From Christensenella sp. UBA941 (GTDB lineage Bacteria > Bacillota > Clostridia > Christensenellales > UBA941), in assembly GCA_002293365.1 (NCBI GenBank), contig DBDD01000250.1, positions 3,123 to 16,516 on the forward strand: 13,394 nucleotides of DNA. Direction: 5' to 3'. This document shows positions 1-6,807 of this stretch, piece by piece. How positions within the stretch are numbered: the stretch's first letter is position 1; each line of letters starts with the position of its first letter. A program made the position numbers and the translations under genes. The notes beneath the pieces were generated by a model, which was given only the letters and a program-made list of their open reading frames with translations, was not told where the DNA came from and did no database searches.

Positions 1-428
1 GTAATAGCGCCTCTGGCCAGCGCATCGCAGCGATTGTTGTAATCGTTGTCGGCATGGCCGGGAACCTTTACAAGCGTCAAGGAATGAACCTCGCTCAATT
101 CGAGCAGCTTTTCCCAAAGATCGCGATTTAGTACAGGCTCTTTTTTCGAGGTAACCCAGCCATTGCGCTGCCACGCTTGCAGCCAATGTTTATTAAACGC
201 GTCGCACAGATAAGCGCTGTCCGTATAGAGCTTTACGCCACAGGGCTCCGTTAAGGCGCTTAGCGCTTCGATCGCGGCCATGAGCTCCATACGGTTGTTC
301 GTCGTAGCGTCCGCATAGCCTGAAAGCTCTTTTTTATGGCCTTTGTACATTAAAATCGCGCCCCAGCCGCCGGGGCCCGGATTACCGGAACACGCGCCAT
401 CAGTATAGATTTCAATTTGCTTCATCAT
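1..428 (-). CDS. rnhA: Ribonuclease HI, partial (3' end beyond the window)
   Basis: Cleaves the RNA strand of RNA-DNA hybrids in the cytoplasm, removing primers and R-loops. Reading from the left edge gives about 142 residues of an RNase HI. It starts MKQIEIYTDGACSGNPGPGG, and all four carboxylates are visible (numbered from MKQ): Asp9 in YTDG, Glu47 in RMEL, Asp69 in YTDS and Asp134 in RCDALA. The family is about 150 to 155 residues, so only the C-terminal tail is missing. Two ATG codons lie in tandem (428 and 425), and either may be the start. No clear Shine-Dalgarno sequence precedes them. The gene begins 14 bases after the proC stop, so it is probably co-transcribed and perhaps translated after proC. 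Identity is very sure; the exact start is less so. Confidence 0.95.
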   Translation of the reverse strand, partial: MMKQIEIYTDGACSGNPGPGGWGAILMYKGHKKELSGYADATTNNRMELMAAIEALSALTEPCGVKLYTDSAYLCDAFNKHWLQAWQRNGWVTSKKEPVLNRDLWEKLLELSEVHSLTLVKVPGHADNDYNNRCDALARGAI

Positions 429-442
429 TGTTAAATAATTAA

Positions 443-1252
443 CTAATAGGTGAGGGAACGGGATTTTTCAGCGGCTGCGCTAACGGCCTCGATAAGTGCA
501 GCACGTACGCCGTGCCTTTCCAGCGCGTAGATGCCTTCGATCGTGCTGCCGGCCGGAGAGCAAACAGCGTCCTTTAGCGCTCCGGGGTGCGCGCCCGTTT
601 CGAGCACCATTTTTGCCGCCCCCAGAACTGTTTGAGCCGCCAATACGTACGCGTCCGCGCGCGTGAGCCCTTGGCGCACTCCCCCATCGGCCAGAGCCTC
701 GATAATTAAGTATACATACGCGGGGCCGCTTCCAGAAAGCCCTGTGGCCGCGTCTATTTTCGCTTCGGGAAGAATACGGACGCGTCCAAGCTGTTCGAAT
801 AGAGAAATTGCTGTTGTAAGCGTTTCACCGCTCAGGGTGTGCTCTTTCGCGAGGACGATCATTCCATCGCCTATCATGGCGGGCGTATTGGGCATAACGC
901 GCAAAAGCGGGCAATCGTCACTTATGAACTCTCGGAGCTGCTCGCTAGTCCAACCAAGCACGATTGACAAGAGCGCTTTGCCTTCCGTAAACTTCCAGCC
1001 CACCTCGGACAGAACTTCGCCGCAAACGTCGGGTTTGACGGCTAAAACTACCAAATCGGCGTTTTCCACGACGTCGGCGTTGGATTCCGCCATGCGTATG
1101 CCAGTTTCCTCACAAGTTTTATTCAACGAATCAGCGGAGATGTCGAACGCTATAATGTTTTGCGGAACGATCCAACCGTTTGCGAGAATGCGCTTTAGGA
1201 TAGCCTTGGCCATATTGCCCATTCCTATAAAGCCTAAAATCCTATCGCTCAC
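443..1252 (-). CDS. proC: Pyrroline-5-carboxylate reductase
   Basis: Catalyses the last step of proline synthesis, the NAD(P)H-dependent reduction of 1-pyrroline-5-carboxylate to proline, in the cytoplasm. The 269-residue length is normal for the family. An N-terminal Rossmann fold is shown by GFIGMGNMAKAI (residues 7-18). AVKPD (71-75) and RVMPNTPAMIG (118-128) are typical of ProC. The family signature LSGSGPAYVYLIIEAL (172-187) forms the substrate and dimer helix region, and SPAGSTIEG (232-240) replaces the usual PGGTT-type loop. The start is GTG at 1252, preceded by GGAGGG about seven bases upstream; no in-frame ATG fits the alignment. It is the first gene of a probable proC-rnhA unit, with a candidate promoter just upstream and a terminator separating it from the lipoprotein gene. 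The stop is TAG. Confidence 0.96.
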   Translation of the reverse strand: MSDRILGFIGMGNMAKAILKRILANGWIVPQNIIAFDISADSLNKTCEETGIRMAESNADVVENADLVVLAVKPDVCGEVLSEVGWKFTEGKALLSIVLGWTSEQLREFISDDCPLLRVMPNTPAMIGDGMIVLAKEHTLSGETLTTAISLFEQLGRVRILPEAKIDAATGLSGSGPAYVYLIIEALADGGVRQGLTRADAYVLAAQTVLGAAKMVLETGAHPGALKDAVCSPAGSTIEGIYALERHGVRAALIEAVSAAAEKSRSLTY

Positions 1253-1283
1253 TGTGTACCCTCCAATTTGATATGTTTAGTTA

Positions 1284-1312
1284 ATAATAACATAACCGCG
1301 CTTATTTGTGCA
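1284..1312 (-). promoter_or_regulatory. Candidate sigma-70/sigma-A promoter for proC
   Basis: On the minus strand a -35-like TGCACA (1307-1312, 4 of 6 to consensus) is separated by 17 bases from a -10-like TATTAT (1284-1289, 5 of 6). It lies between the lipoprotein terminator and the proC ribosome binding site, where a promoter would be needed. The match is by eye only. Confidence 0.4.
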
Positions 1313-1314
1313 TA

Positions 1315-1346
1315 TAAAAATGGGCTGATGAGGAAACATCAGCCCA
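1315..1346 (-). terminator. Rho-independent terminator of the lipoprotein gene
   Basis: A perfect 10-bp inverted repeat TGGGCTGATG / CATCAGCCCA (arms 1321-1330 and 1337-1346) with a 6-base loop is followed on the minus strand by TTTTTA. It begins 20 bases after the lipoprotein stop codon and should end transcription before proC. Arms, loop and T-tract are all in the right order for minus-strand transcription. Confidence 0.9.
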
Positions 1347-1366
1347 GCGTCCTGGTCGTAATGTCT

Positions 1367-1594
1367 TTAAGGCGTTACGCTTGGCTCCACGGGCGTCCCA
1401 GGGCTCGCGTCGGGTAAATCCGGGCTAAAGCTTGGCTCAGCTGGTATCGGAGTCGGTGCGATCGTCGGAGCCAAGGTTGGAGCCATCGTCGGCGTTGCCG
1501 TCGGAGTTACTGTTGTCTTGGGCGGTATAGCCGTACAGCCCACTAGCATGGCGATTAGCGCCAGCGCCAGAGTAAGTGAAAGGGTTTTTTTCAT
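1367..1594 (-). CDS. Small Pro/Thr-rich lipoprotein, function unknown
   Basis: A predicted 75-residue surface lipoprotein. Residues 1-20 form a type II signal peptide: MKK, a hydrophobic run, and the lipobox LVGC with Cys20 as the lipidation site. The mature part is only 55 residues of low complexity, rich in Pro, Thr and Ala, with degenerate APT-x steps (roughly residues 31-50) followed by an acidic Pro/Ser tail. No enzymatic domain is visible, so it may be a spacer-like or vestigial envelope protein. The ATG at 1594 is chosen because AGGAGG lies eight bases upstream; an in-frame ATG six bases earlier would be only two bases from that Shine-Dalgarno sequence. A longer upstream reading is open but lacks a lipoprotein-like N-terminus. 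A strong terminator follows. The gene call is fairly sure; no function can be assigned. Confidence 0.8.
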   Translation of the reverse strand: MKKTLSLTLALALIAMLVGCTAIPPKTTVTPTATPTMAPTLAPTIAPTPIPAEPSFSPDLPDASPGTPVEPSVTP

Positions 1595-1701
1595 GCGCAT
1601 TTCCTCCTGATTCTCTTGTAAAATAATGCACTTTACCCTTTTATAGTTACTCATGCGCAAATTTTCATGCGTGTTATTATTTACCAATACTTTATCGCAT
1701 A

Positions 1702-3072
1702 CTATGCCGCCGGCAGCGAATCCAGGCCGCTTTTTAGCATCTCGTCACTGTATTGAGCGTCGACGGCGTTGCCGCTCATGTAGTTTTGGTACGCACCCAG
1801 ATCGAAATAACCGTGTCCGCTCAAAAGGAATACGATCACCTTCTCTTCGCCCGTCTCTTTGCAGCGCTTCGCTTCGTCTATCGCGGCGAGAATTGCGTGC
1901 GCGGATTCCGGAGCGGGTAAAAGCGCCTCGGTTTTCGCAAACAGCATGCCCGCCTCGAAAACGCGGGTTTGCGGCTCGGAGCGCGCTTCGATTAGCTTGT
2001 CGTTATAGAGCTGGCTGACAATCGGGCTCATGCCGTGATAACGTAGCCCGCCGGCGTGGATCGAAGCTGGAACAAAACCGTGACCAAGCGTATACATCTT
2101 GGCGATCGGGCAAATACACGCCGCGTCGGCATAGTCGTAGGCGAAAACGCCGCGCGTCAGCGACGGGCACGCCGAAGGCTCCACGGCGATAATCCGCGAG
2201 GACGCCCGGCCGGCCAAATTTTCGCGCACAAACGGAGCGATCATTCCGCCGAGGTTCGAGCCGCCGCCCGCGCAACCGATTACGATATCCGGATATTCGT
2301 CGACCATCTGTAACTGTTCCATCGCCTCTTGTCCGATGATCGATTGATGCAATATTACGTGATTCAAAACGCTGCCAAGCACGTAACGAGTGTTTTCGCG
2401 CCCCATCGCTGCTTCCATGGCCTCGCTGATCGCAATACCCAGGCTACCGCCGCATTCCGGATCTTCCGATAAAATCTTGCGCCCGGATTCCGTGATGTTC
2501 GACGGGCTAGGAACGACGTTTGCGCCGTACGTTTCGATAACGGCTTTGCGGTGCGGTTTTTGCTGCGCCGAGCATTTTACCATGAATACATCCAAAGGCA
2601 GCCCGAAGAAATTTGCGGCTATAGCCACGGCCGTCCCCCACTGGCCCGCTCCCGTTTCGGTCGTAAGCGATTTTACTCCTGCGATTTTATTATAAAATAC
2701 TTGCGGAATCGCCGAATTAAGCTTATGGCTGCCGGATGTGTTTTGGCCCTCGTATTTGTAATAAATGCGCGCGGGCGTATCGAGCGCTTTTTCCAGCTGA
2801 TAGGCCCTGTGCAGCGGCGAGGGGCGGTACATTCTATAATATTCTTGCACTTCCTTAGGGATTTCGATGTAACGTTCACTCGAAAGCTCCTGCTCGGCGA
2901 GATCCTTAACGAATACGCCCATCAAGTCCGAAACGCCGACAGGCTGTTTTGTTGCGGGATGCAAATAAGGCGCAGGCCTATTCGGCATATCCGCCATTAG
3001 ATTGTAGTAGAACTTGGGGTTCTTTTCCTCCGGTAAAAAAACGCGCACTGGAATAGTGTCTTTTTTAGACAT
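1702..3072 (-). CDS. trpB2: TrpB2-type tryptophan synthase beta chain-like enzyme
   Basis: A pyridoxal-phosphate enzyme expected to condense indole with serine (or phosphoserine, as reported for some TrpB2 proteins) to make tryptophan. At 456 residues it is longer than TrpB1 (about 400), as is usual for the TrpB2/TIGR01415 group. RPSPLHRAYQLEKAL (83-97) is followed by the cofactor loop GSHKLNSA with Lys117 as the probable Schiff-base lysine. ETGAGQWG (139-146) holds the catalytic Glu; the Trp, where TrpB1 has His, is typical of TrpB2. The phosphate-binding loop is CAGGGSN (267-273). The ATG at 3072 has AGGAGA eight bases upstream. No trpA or other trp gene is near, so it may salvage indole rather than work in a TrpAB complex. 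The family call is sure; the physiological role is inferred. Confidence 0.93.
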   Translation of the reverse strand: MSKKDTIPVRVFLPEEKNPKFYYNLMADMPNRPAPYLHPATKQPVGVSDLMGVFVKDLAEQELSSERYIEIPKEVQEYYRMYRPSPLHRAYQLEKALDTPARIYYKYEGQNTSGSHKLNSAIPQVFYNKIAGVKSLTTETGAGQWGTAVAIAANFFGLPLDVFMVKCSAQQKPHRKAVIETYGANVVPSPSNITESGRKILSEDPECGGSLGIAISEAMEAAMGRENTRYVLGSVLNHVILHQSIIGQEAMEQLQMVDEYPDIVIGCAGGGSNLGGMIAPFVRENLAGRASSRIIAVEPSACPSLTRGVFAYDYADAACICPIAKMYTLGHGFVPASIHAGGLRYHGMSPIVSQLYNDKLIEARSEPQTRVFEAGMLFAKTEALLPAPESAHAILAAIDEAKRCKETGEEKVIVFLLSGHGYFDLGAYQNYMSGNAVDAQYSDEMLKSGLDSLPAA

Positions 3073-3085
3073 TTCTCTTCTCTCC

Positions 3086-3115
3086 TATTCTAATCTCTTC
3101 TAATCTCTTCTAATC
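3086..3115 (-). repeat. Three 10-bp tandem repeats in the trpB2 leader
   Basis: Read on the minus strand, the unit GATTAGAAGA occurs twice (3106-3115 and 3096-3105), then once as GATTAGAATA (3086-3095). The array runs directly into the AGGAGA Shine-Dalgarno sequence of trpB2 at 3081-3086. All units are purine-rich and could affect ribosome access or arise by slippage. No matching element was seen at other starts in the window. Confidence 0.85.
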
Positions 3116-3177
3116 TATGGCCTTGCTAAAAGCCCTGTCGCATATGATACGCATATATTGTCGATTTAATTAATAAT

Positions 3178-3861
3178 TTATTTATTTTTCTCCGGCAGGA
3201 ACGGAATTATATTCTTTGCGACGTTTTCAATCGGCATGGATTGCAGCCAAACGTGTCCCGGCCCGGATATCGTCGTTAGGAATAGGCCTTCGCCGCCGAA
3301 CAGGGCGTTTTTAAAGCCCTTGACTGTCGTTATGTCGAGATTGACGCTCGCGTCCATCATAGCAACGTGTCCCGTATCCACCTTCATCATCTGGCCAGGC
3401 TGCAAGTCGTACTCGATGGCCGAGCCGTCGATTTCGATAAATGCGATTCCAGGGCCGGTGATGCGCTGCATGACGAAGCCTTCGCCGCCAAAGAACCCCG
3501 CGCCCAGCTTTTTCTGGAAATGCATTGCTAGCGTAACAGTACGCGTTGCGGCTAGAAACGATTTCTTCTGGCATACTAGGCTCTGCCCCGCCTGAAGTTC
3601 TACGGGAACAATGCTGCCAGGAAAGCTCGACGCGAAGGCAATAAGCCCGGGGCCGCCTTCGGCCCTATACGTCGCCATAAACAGCGATTCACCAGAGAAC
3701 ATACGCCCAAAGCCTTTCATAAGGCCGCCTTCCATGTTCGTGCTCATGGCGACATTGCCGCTCATCCAGCTCATGCCGCCGGATTCGGTGAACATCTCTT
3801 CGCCGGCCTCCAGCTCGCAAATAGCTACCGGCAGCTGACCGCCTTGAATCGTGTATCGCAT
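3178..3861 (-). CDS. AIM24/TIGR00266 family protein
   Basis: A 227-residue cytoplasmic protein of the AIM24 (formerly DUF124, TIGR00266) family, a beta-rich fold found widely in bacteria and in yeast mitochondria. Its biochemical role is not established. Typical features are the early FTESGGMSWMSGNVAMST (24-41), a Gly-rich stretch around GLMKGFGRMFSGES (46-59), and two similar loops, GAGFFGGEGFVM and LFGGEGLFLTTISGPG, marking an internal duplication. No signal peptide or membrane segment is seen. The ATG at 3861 has GGGAGG nine bases upstream. It appears to be a single gene: the PHP gene ends 174 bases upstream and trpB2 starts 105 bases downstream, with no T-tract terminator visible between it and trpB2, so some read-through into trpB2 is possible. 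Family assignment is confident; no specific function is proposed. Confidence 0.9.
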   Translation of the reverse strand: MRYTIQGGQLPVAICELEAGEEMFTESGGMSWMSGNVAMSTNMEGGLMKGFGRMFSGESLFMATYRAEGGPGLIAFASSFPGSIVPVELQAGQSLVCQKKSFLAATRTVTLAMHFQKKLGAGFFGGEGFVMQRITGPGIAFIEIDGSAIEYDLQPGQMMKVDTGHVAMMDASVNLDITTVKGFKNALFGGEGLFLTTISGPGHVWLQSMPIENVAKNIIPFLPEKNK

Positions 3862-3934
3862 ATTAACATACCTCCCTATAAGTATTTTTTATGCTGTCCG
3901 AGTTGCTTTCATTATTCTGCGTACCGCTACTAAA

Positions 3935-3962
3935 TTTATAAATACCATTAATTTTCTATGAA
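3935..3962 (-). promoter_or_regulatory. Weak candidate promoter for the AIM24-family gene
   Basis: On the minus strand TTCATA (3957-3962) and TATAAA (3935-3940) are 16 bases apart in an AT-rich part of the 174-base gap 3862-4035. The -35 match is poor, and AT-rich sequence gives such hits by chance. Apart from this and the hairpin at 3999-4025, nothing else is recognised in that gap. Confidence 0.3.
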
Positions 3963-3998
3963 ATGAACTTATTTTAATTTATCATATATCTCACACGT

Positions 3999-4025
3999 TT
4001 TCAATAGCGAGGCTTGCCATTGAAA
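3999..4025 (-). terminator. Hairpin after the phn operon, possible terminator or mRNA 3' end
   Basis: A 10-bp stem with one G-U pair (arms 3999-4008 and 4016-4025, 7-base loop) begins 11 bases after the PHP gene stop codon. The following minus-strand bases (ACGTGTGAG) are not a T-tract, so it is not a standard intrinsic terminator. It could protect the operon 3' end or act with Rho. Confidence 0.35.
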
Positions 4026-4035
4026 GAGAATCGAT

Positions 4036-4833
4036 TCAATAGCAGAGCGCCAAAATCCCGCTTTCTTCCGAACAATAGTCGCCAACACTGCCGGAGAGTT
4101 GATCGTACCTTCCGTGGAAGTCGCTCCCTCCGCTCATAAATAGCTTGTATTGGTATGCGTAGGCGCGGATGGTTTCCCTGTCGTTCGCGTCATGGGAAGG
4201 ATGGTTCAATTCAAGGCCATCCAACCCCGCCCGCGCCAATTCCGGAATTAATTCGTAATTACGCTGCTGTCCAGGGTGGGCGAGTACGGCGATGCCCCCC
4301 GCCTCCTTCACCGCTCGAATCGCGTCAAAAACGTCGATGTATTCGATGTTAAAAGCACATGCGCCCCCGTTTTTGAAAGTACGATGATAGAATTCGCCGA
4401 ATAATTCATCCGTTTGACTCGTTTGTACAAGCCAATCCATAATATGCTGTTTATAAAGGTATTTCCCGTCGGCCCGCGCGATTTTCGTTAGATCAATCTT
4501 GTAGCCTTGACGGATCAATATTTCCGCCTGCTTCTCGGAGTTTTGGCTGCGCGTCTCCAAAAGCGGCTGCGTTAGCGCGGTTACAATTTCCTCGTTCTGA
4601 ATATGATATCCCAGGATATGCGTCCGAACGCTTTTTTAATAAGAGGCAGATATTTCGATACCGCAGATGACGCGTATGCCCGGGTCAGGCAGAATTTGCC
4701 GCGCGTGGGACAGCGTATCGTGATCCGTAATGGCGACGGCTTCGAGCCCCCTTCGTTTCGCGGCTAAAATTAGCGCCTCGATGGCGTCGCTTCCGTCGGA
4801 AACCGTAGAGTGCGTATGCAGATCCGCCTTCAT
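4036..4833 (-). pseudogene. phnPP: PHP-domain cyclic phosphate dihydrolase candidate, interrupted by an in-frame TAA
   Basis: PHP-family phosphoesterase at the end of a C-P lyase operon. In Eggerthella lenta and Clostridioides difficile such enzymes (PhnPP) hydrolyse 5-phosphoribosyl 1,2-cyclic phosphate to ribose 5-phosphate and phosphate; the same role is inferred here. The ATG at 4833 overlaps the phnL stop as ATGA. Codons 1-65 carry DLHTHS (4-9), ITDHDT (35-40) and GIEIS (58-62). Codon 66 is TAA (4636-4638). The same frame then continues with THILGY, LAHPG and SGSDFHG to a TGA at 4036, for 265 codons in total. All expected metal-ligand motifs survive and no frameshift is needed, so the break is recent, a base-call error, or read through. 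No good internal restart exists: the TTG at 4560 lacks a Shine-Dalgarno sequence and would omit the HILGY histidine. Confidence 0.8.
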
Positions 4834-5519
4834 GCGATGATCCCTTCTTCCAAATGATACACGCGGTCGCATACATCAGCCATGAACTCCAGATCATGGA
4901 ATATGCCGATCATCGCGGCGGAGCCCTTGAGCTTTAATAAAATATCGCGCACGAGCGTTTTGCTCTCCGCGTCCAAGGACGCCGTAGGTTCGTCCAAGAG
5001 CAGCAGCCTTGCGCGCTTGACCATCGTATGGGCTAAATTTAGGCGCAGCCGCTCTCCCCCCGAAAACGTATTGGGGTAGATGTCCCAAAGATGCTCGGGC
5101 AGGCGGAAATACGCCAGCATCTCCCGGGCCTTTTCCGACGCGTCACGCTCGCTGGCGCACGACGCGAGAAGCGCGCTCGCGACGTGTTCTTTCGCGCTTG
5201 TGCGCGGCATGACGTTCAAGAACTGCGAGACATAGCCGATTTCATTGCGCCGCAGATACAGCATCTGCCTGTCGGATATGCCCGCCAAATCGACTTGGCC
5301 GAAGGCTTCGCTTTCGTACAAGATGCGTCCGGCGCTCGGCTGATACGTGCGGTGAATGCACTTCAGGATCGTGGATTTTCCCGCGCCGGAGCGCCCCGAA
5401 ATGCCAACGAATTCTCCCGCCCCGACGCGCAGGCCGATGCTTTGGCAACTGACAATGCGCCTTTGCTGCCTGTGTATAAAAAACTCCTTGCTGAGTCCGG
5501 AAATTTCAAGAATGCTCAT
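4830..5519 (-). CDS. phnL: C-P lyase ATPase subunit PhnL
   Basis: ABC-type ATPase without membrane partners, needed with PhnGHI to form alpha-D-ribose-1-phosphonate-5-triphosphate, and a component of the C-P lyase complex. At 229 residues it matches the E. coli protein (about 226). It has Walker A GRSGAGKST (42-50), Q-loop Gln99, signature FSGGERLRLNLAHTMVKRAR (152-171), Walker B LLLLDEPTASLD (172-183) and switch His208. The SGGER form and the FHDL end are typical of PhnL rather than PhnK. The ATG at 5519 has GGGAG nine bases upstream inside phnM, and the first 14 bases overlap the phnM end. The stop overlaps the PHP gene start (ATGA), implying coupled translation. Confidence 0.94.
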   Translation of the reverse strand: MSILEISGLSKEFFIHRQQRRIVSCQSIGLRVGAGEFVGISGRSGAGKSTILKCIHRTYQPSAGRILYESEAFGQVDLAGISDRQMLYLRRNEIGYVSQFLNVMPRTSAKEHVASALLASCASERDASEKAREMLAYFRLPEHLWDIYPNTFSGGERLRLNLAHTMVKRARLLLLDEPTASLDAESKTLVRDILLKLKGSAAMIGIFHDLEFMADVCDRVYHLEEGIIA

Positions 5520-6699
5520 CTGAGTCCGCTCCCATCCTGTATTGTGCAGCGAAGACCGGAATACCGTCGACCAAAGTATGAAGCACCGCCGGATATCCGT
5601 CCAGCTTTTTGACGATCAGAAGATCGGCCTTTTTACCGGCCTCGATCGTCCCATAGTCCCGATCGATTTTCATCGCCCTTGCTGGCCCTCCGGTTAACAA
5701 GTCAACCGCCTTTGGCAGCGGGACGCCATGCGTCTCGTGCAGGACGAAAGCGCTTTGCAGCATTGAAATCGTATAATAATCGGAGCAAAGGCTGTGGACG
5801 CACCCCGCTAGTACGCCCTCGGCCGCGCTCATATTTCCGGAGTGCGACCCGCCGCGCAGGACGTTTGGCGCCCCGGCCGTTACGGAAAACCCCATTTCGG
5901 CGGCTCTTTCCGCGATTTCCATGGTTATGGGAAATTCGCTAGACGTAACGCCCAGCTTCCTATTTAGCCGGAGCTTTTCCAGCGTATCGTCGTCGTGGGA
6001 GGCGACGGGAAGCCCCCGCTCCGCGGCCATACCGGCAAGAATTTGCATTTGCTCGAACGAAAGCTTTGATTTTGTTTGATGCTCCCGCATGATTTGGTTG
6101 AACGCGTCGTTGTCCATGGCGTTTTTGTCGTAGGCAGATATCGCTTTTCGATAGATTTCGATATCCCGGTATTGGCCCTGTCCCGGCGTATGATCCATGA
6201 AGGAGATTGCGTGCACCAGGTCGCGCTCCATCAGATCCTTAACGATATCGAAAGCGTTCAAATTATCAAGCTCTATACGCAGGTGAAAGCGATGCCGTAT
6301 CAGGCGTTGGTTGTTCCGATGCTTTTTAATGAGCTCGGCAAAGCGGAAGGTATTCTCCTGCTTGCGAATTTCTTTTATACCAAAGTAATTCTTCGCGTAG
6401 AGGGATATCGAGTGATACATAGTGGTAATGCCTTGGCCCGCCAGCATGCGCTCGTGCGCGCGCAGCGCCAGCTCGAAGTCCATGGGGCTTGACTGGCGCG
6501 GCAGAACGACGTGTTCGATCCCGTCGGAGTGGGTATCGATAAAGCCCGGGAATATATACCCGCCTTCCGCGTCCAGAAGCTCGCAGCCCTCGGGCGCGGC
6601 GTCCGCTATGCCGGCGATACGCGAGCTGTCAAGCAAAAGCGTTTTTCCTTTAATCACCTCGGTGGGGGTCAGTATTAGTCCGTTAATCAATGCTAGCAT
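5506..6699 (-). CDS. phnM: Ribose-1-phosphonate triphosphate pyrophosphohydrolase PhnM
   Basis: Amidohydrolase-superfamily metalloenzyme that removes pyrophosphate from ribose-1-phosphonate-5-triphosphate to give the 5-phosphate substrate of PhnJ. At 397 residues it is slightly longer than E. coli PhnM (378). The N-terminal metal motif is PGFIDTHSDGIEH (51-63). Further conserved motifs are FMDHTPGQGQY (167-177), ASHDDDT (233-239), TAGAPNVLRGGSHSGN (274-289) and LCSDYY (304-309). A composite C-terminal sheet with GTIEAGKKADLLIV (350-363) is usual in amidohydrolases. The ATG at 6699 is chosen for AGGAG six bases upstream; a longer in-frame reading runs into the upstream hairpins. The gene sits between phnK and phnL, unlike the E. 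coli order KLM, and is separated from phnK by 108 bases containing two hairpins. Confidence 0.95.
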   Translation of the reverse strand: MLALINGLILTPTEVIKGKTLLLDSSRIAGIADAAPEGCELLDAEGGYIFPGFIDTHSDGIEHVVLPRQSSPMDFELALRAHERMLAGQGITTMYHSISLYAKNYFGIKEIRKQENTFRFAELIKKHRNNQRLIRHRFHLRIELDNLNAFDIVKDLMERDLVHAISFMDHTPGQGQYRDIEIYRKAISAYDKNAMDNDAFNQIMREHQTKSKLSFEQMQILAGMAAERGLPVASHDDDTLEKLRLNRKLGVTSSEFPITMEIAERAAEMGFSVTAGAPNVLRGGSHSGNMSAAEGVLAGCVHSLCSDYYTISMLQSAFVLHETHGVPLPKAVDLLTGGPARAMKIDRDYGTIEAGKKADLLIVKKLDGYPAVLHTLVDGIPVFAAQYRMGADSDEHS

Positions 6700-6730
6700 T
6701 GCGTTCTCCTCGTATATCGAAATCCTGTAG

Positions 6731-6783
6731 GGGCGGATGGTAATCCGCCCGCAGAAAGGGTTCGGGACGATTGCCATCGTCCC
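6731..6783. repeat. Pair of inverted 20-base hairpin units between phnK and phnM
   Basis: Two perfect hairpins, each with an 8-bp stem and 4-base loop: GGGCGGAT-ggta-ATCCGCCC (6731-6750) and GGGACGAT-tgcc-ATCGTCCC (6764-6783), 13 bases apart. Reading the first on the minus strand and the second on the plus strand, they match at 15 of 20 positions. Four of the five differences are two compensatory pairs that keep the stems. The arrangement resembles a REP/BIME-type intergenic element in opposed orientation. No T-tract follows, so termination is unlikely; an effect on mRNA decay or on phnM expression relative to phnK is possible. Confidence 0.85.
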
Positions 6784-6807
6784 CAACATTGTATTTTCAT
6801 CGCATAC

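Noticed and set aside
663..1271. Long plus-strand open frames opposite proC, trpB2, the AIM24-family gene and the phn genes
   Set aside because: They have no family motifs or ribosome binding sites and mirror the codon structure of clearly real minus-strand genes.
1441..1510. Repeated GTCGG-type motifs as a DNA repeat array or CRISPR
   Set aside because: They encode the degenerate Pro/Thr repeats of the lipoprotein and have no regular spacer structure.
1367..1687. A 106-residue form of the small lipoprotein
   Set aside because: It would put 31 polar residues before the signal peptide; the AGGAGG supports the ATG at 1594.
4036..4560. A separate downstream gene starting at TTG 4560 in the PHP region
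   Set aside because: It is in the same frame as the N-terminal piece, has no Shine-Dalgarno sequence, and would lack the HILGY segment and the N-terminal metal ligands; it is the 3' part of one interrupted gene.
4636..4638. Reassignment of TAA as a sense codon
   Set aside because: TAA ends the lipoprotein, AIM24-family, phnH, phnE and phnD frames at family-typical lengths, so it works as a stop here.
6731..6783. The phnK-phnM hairpins as a rho-independent terminator
   Set aside because: No T-tract follows either stem in the direction of transcription, and essential pathway genes lie downstream.
5506..6789. A longer PhnM starting at 6789
   Set aside because: The extension translates the hairpin region; the ATG at 6699 has a well-spaced AGGAG and starts the conserved domain.
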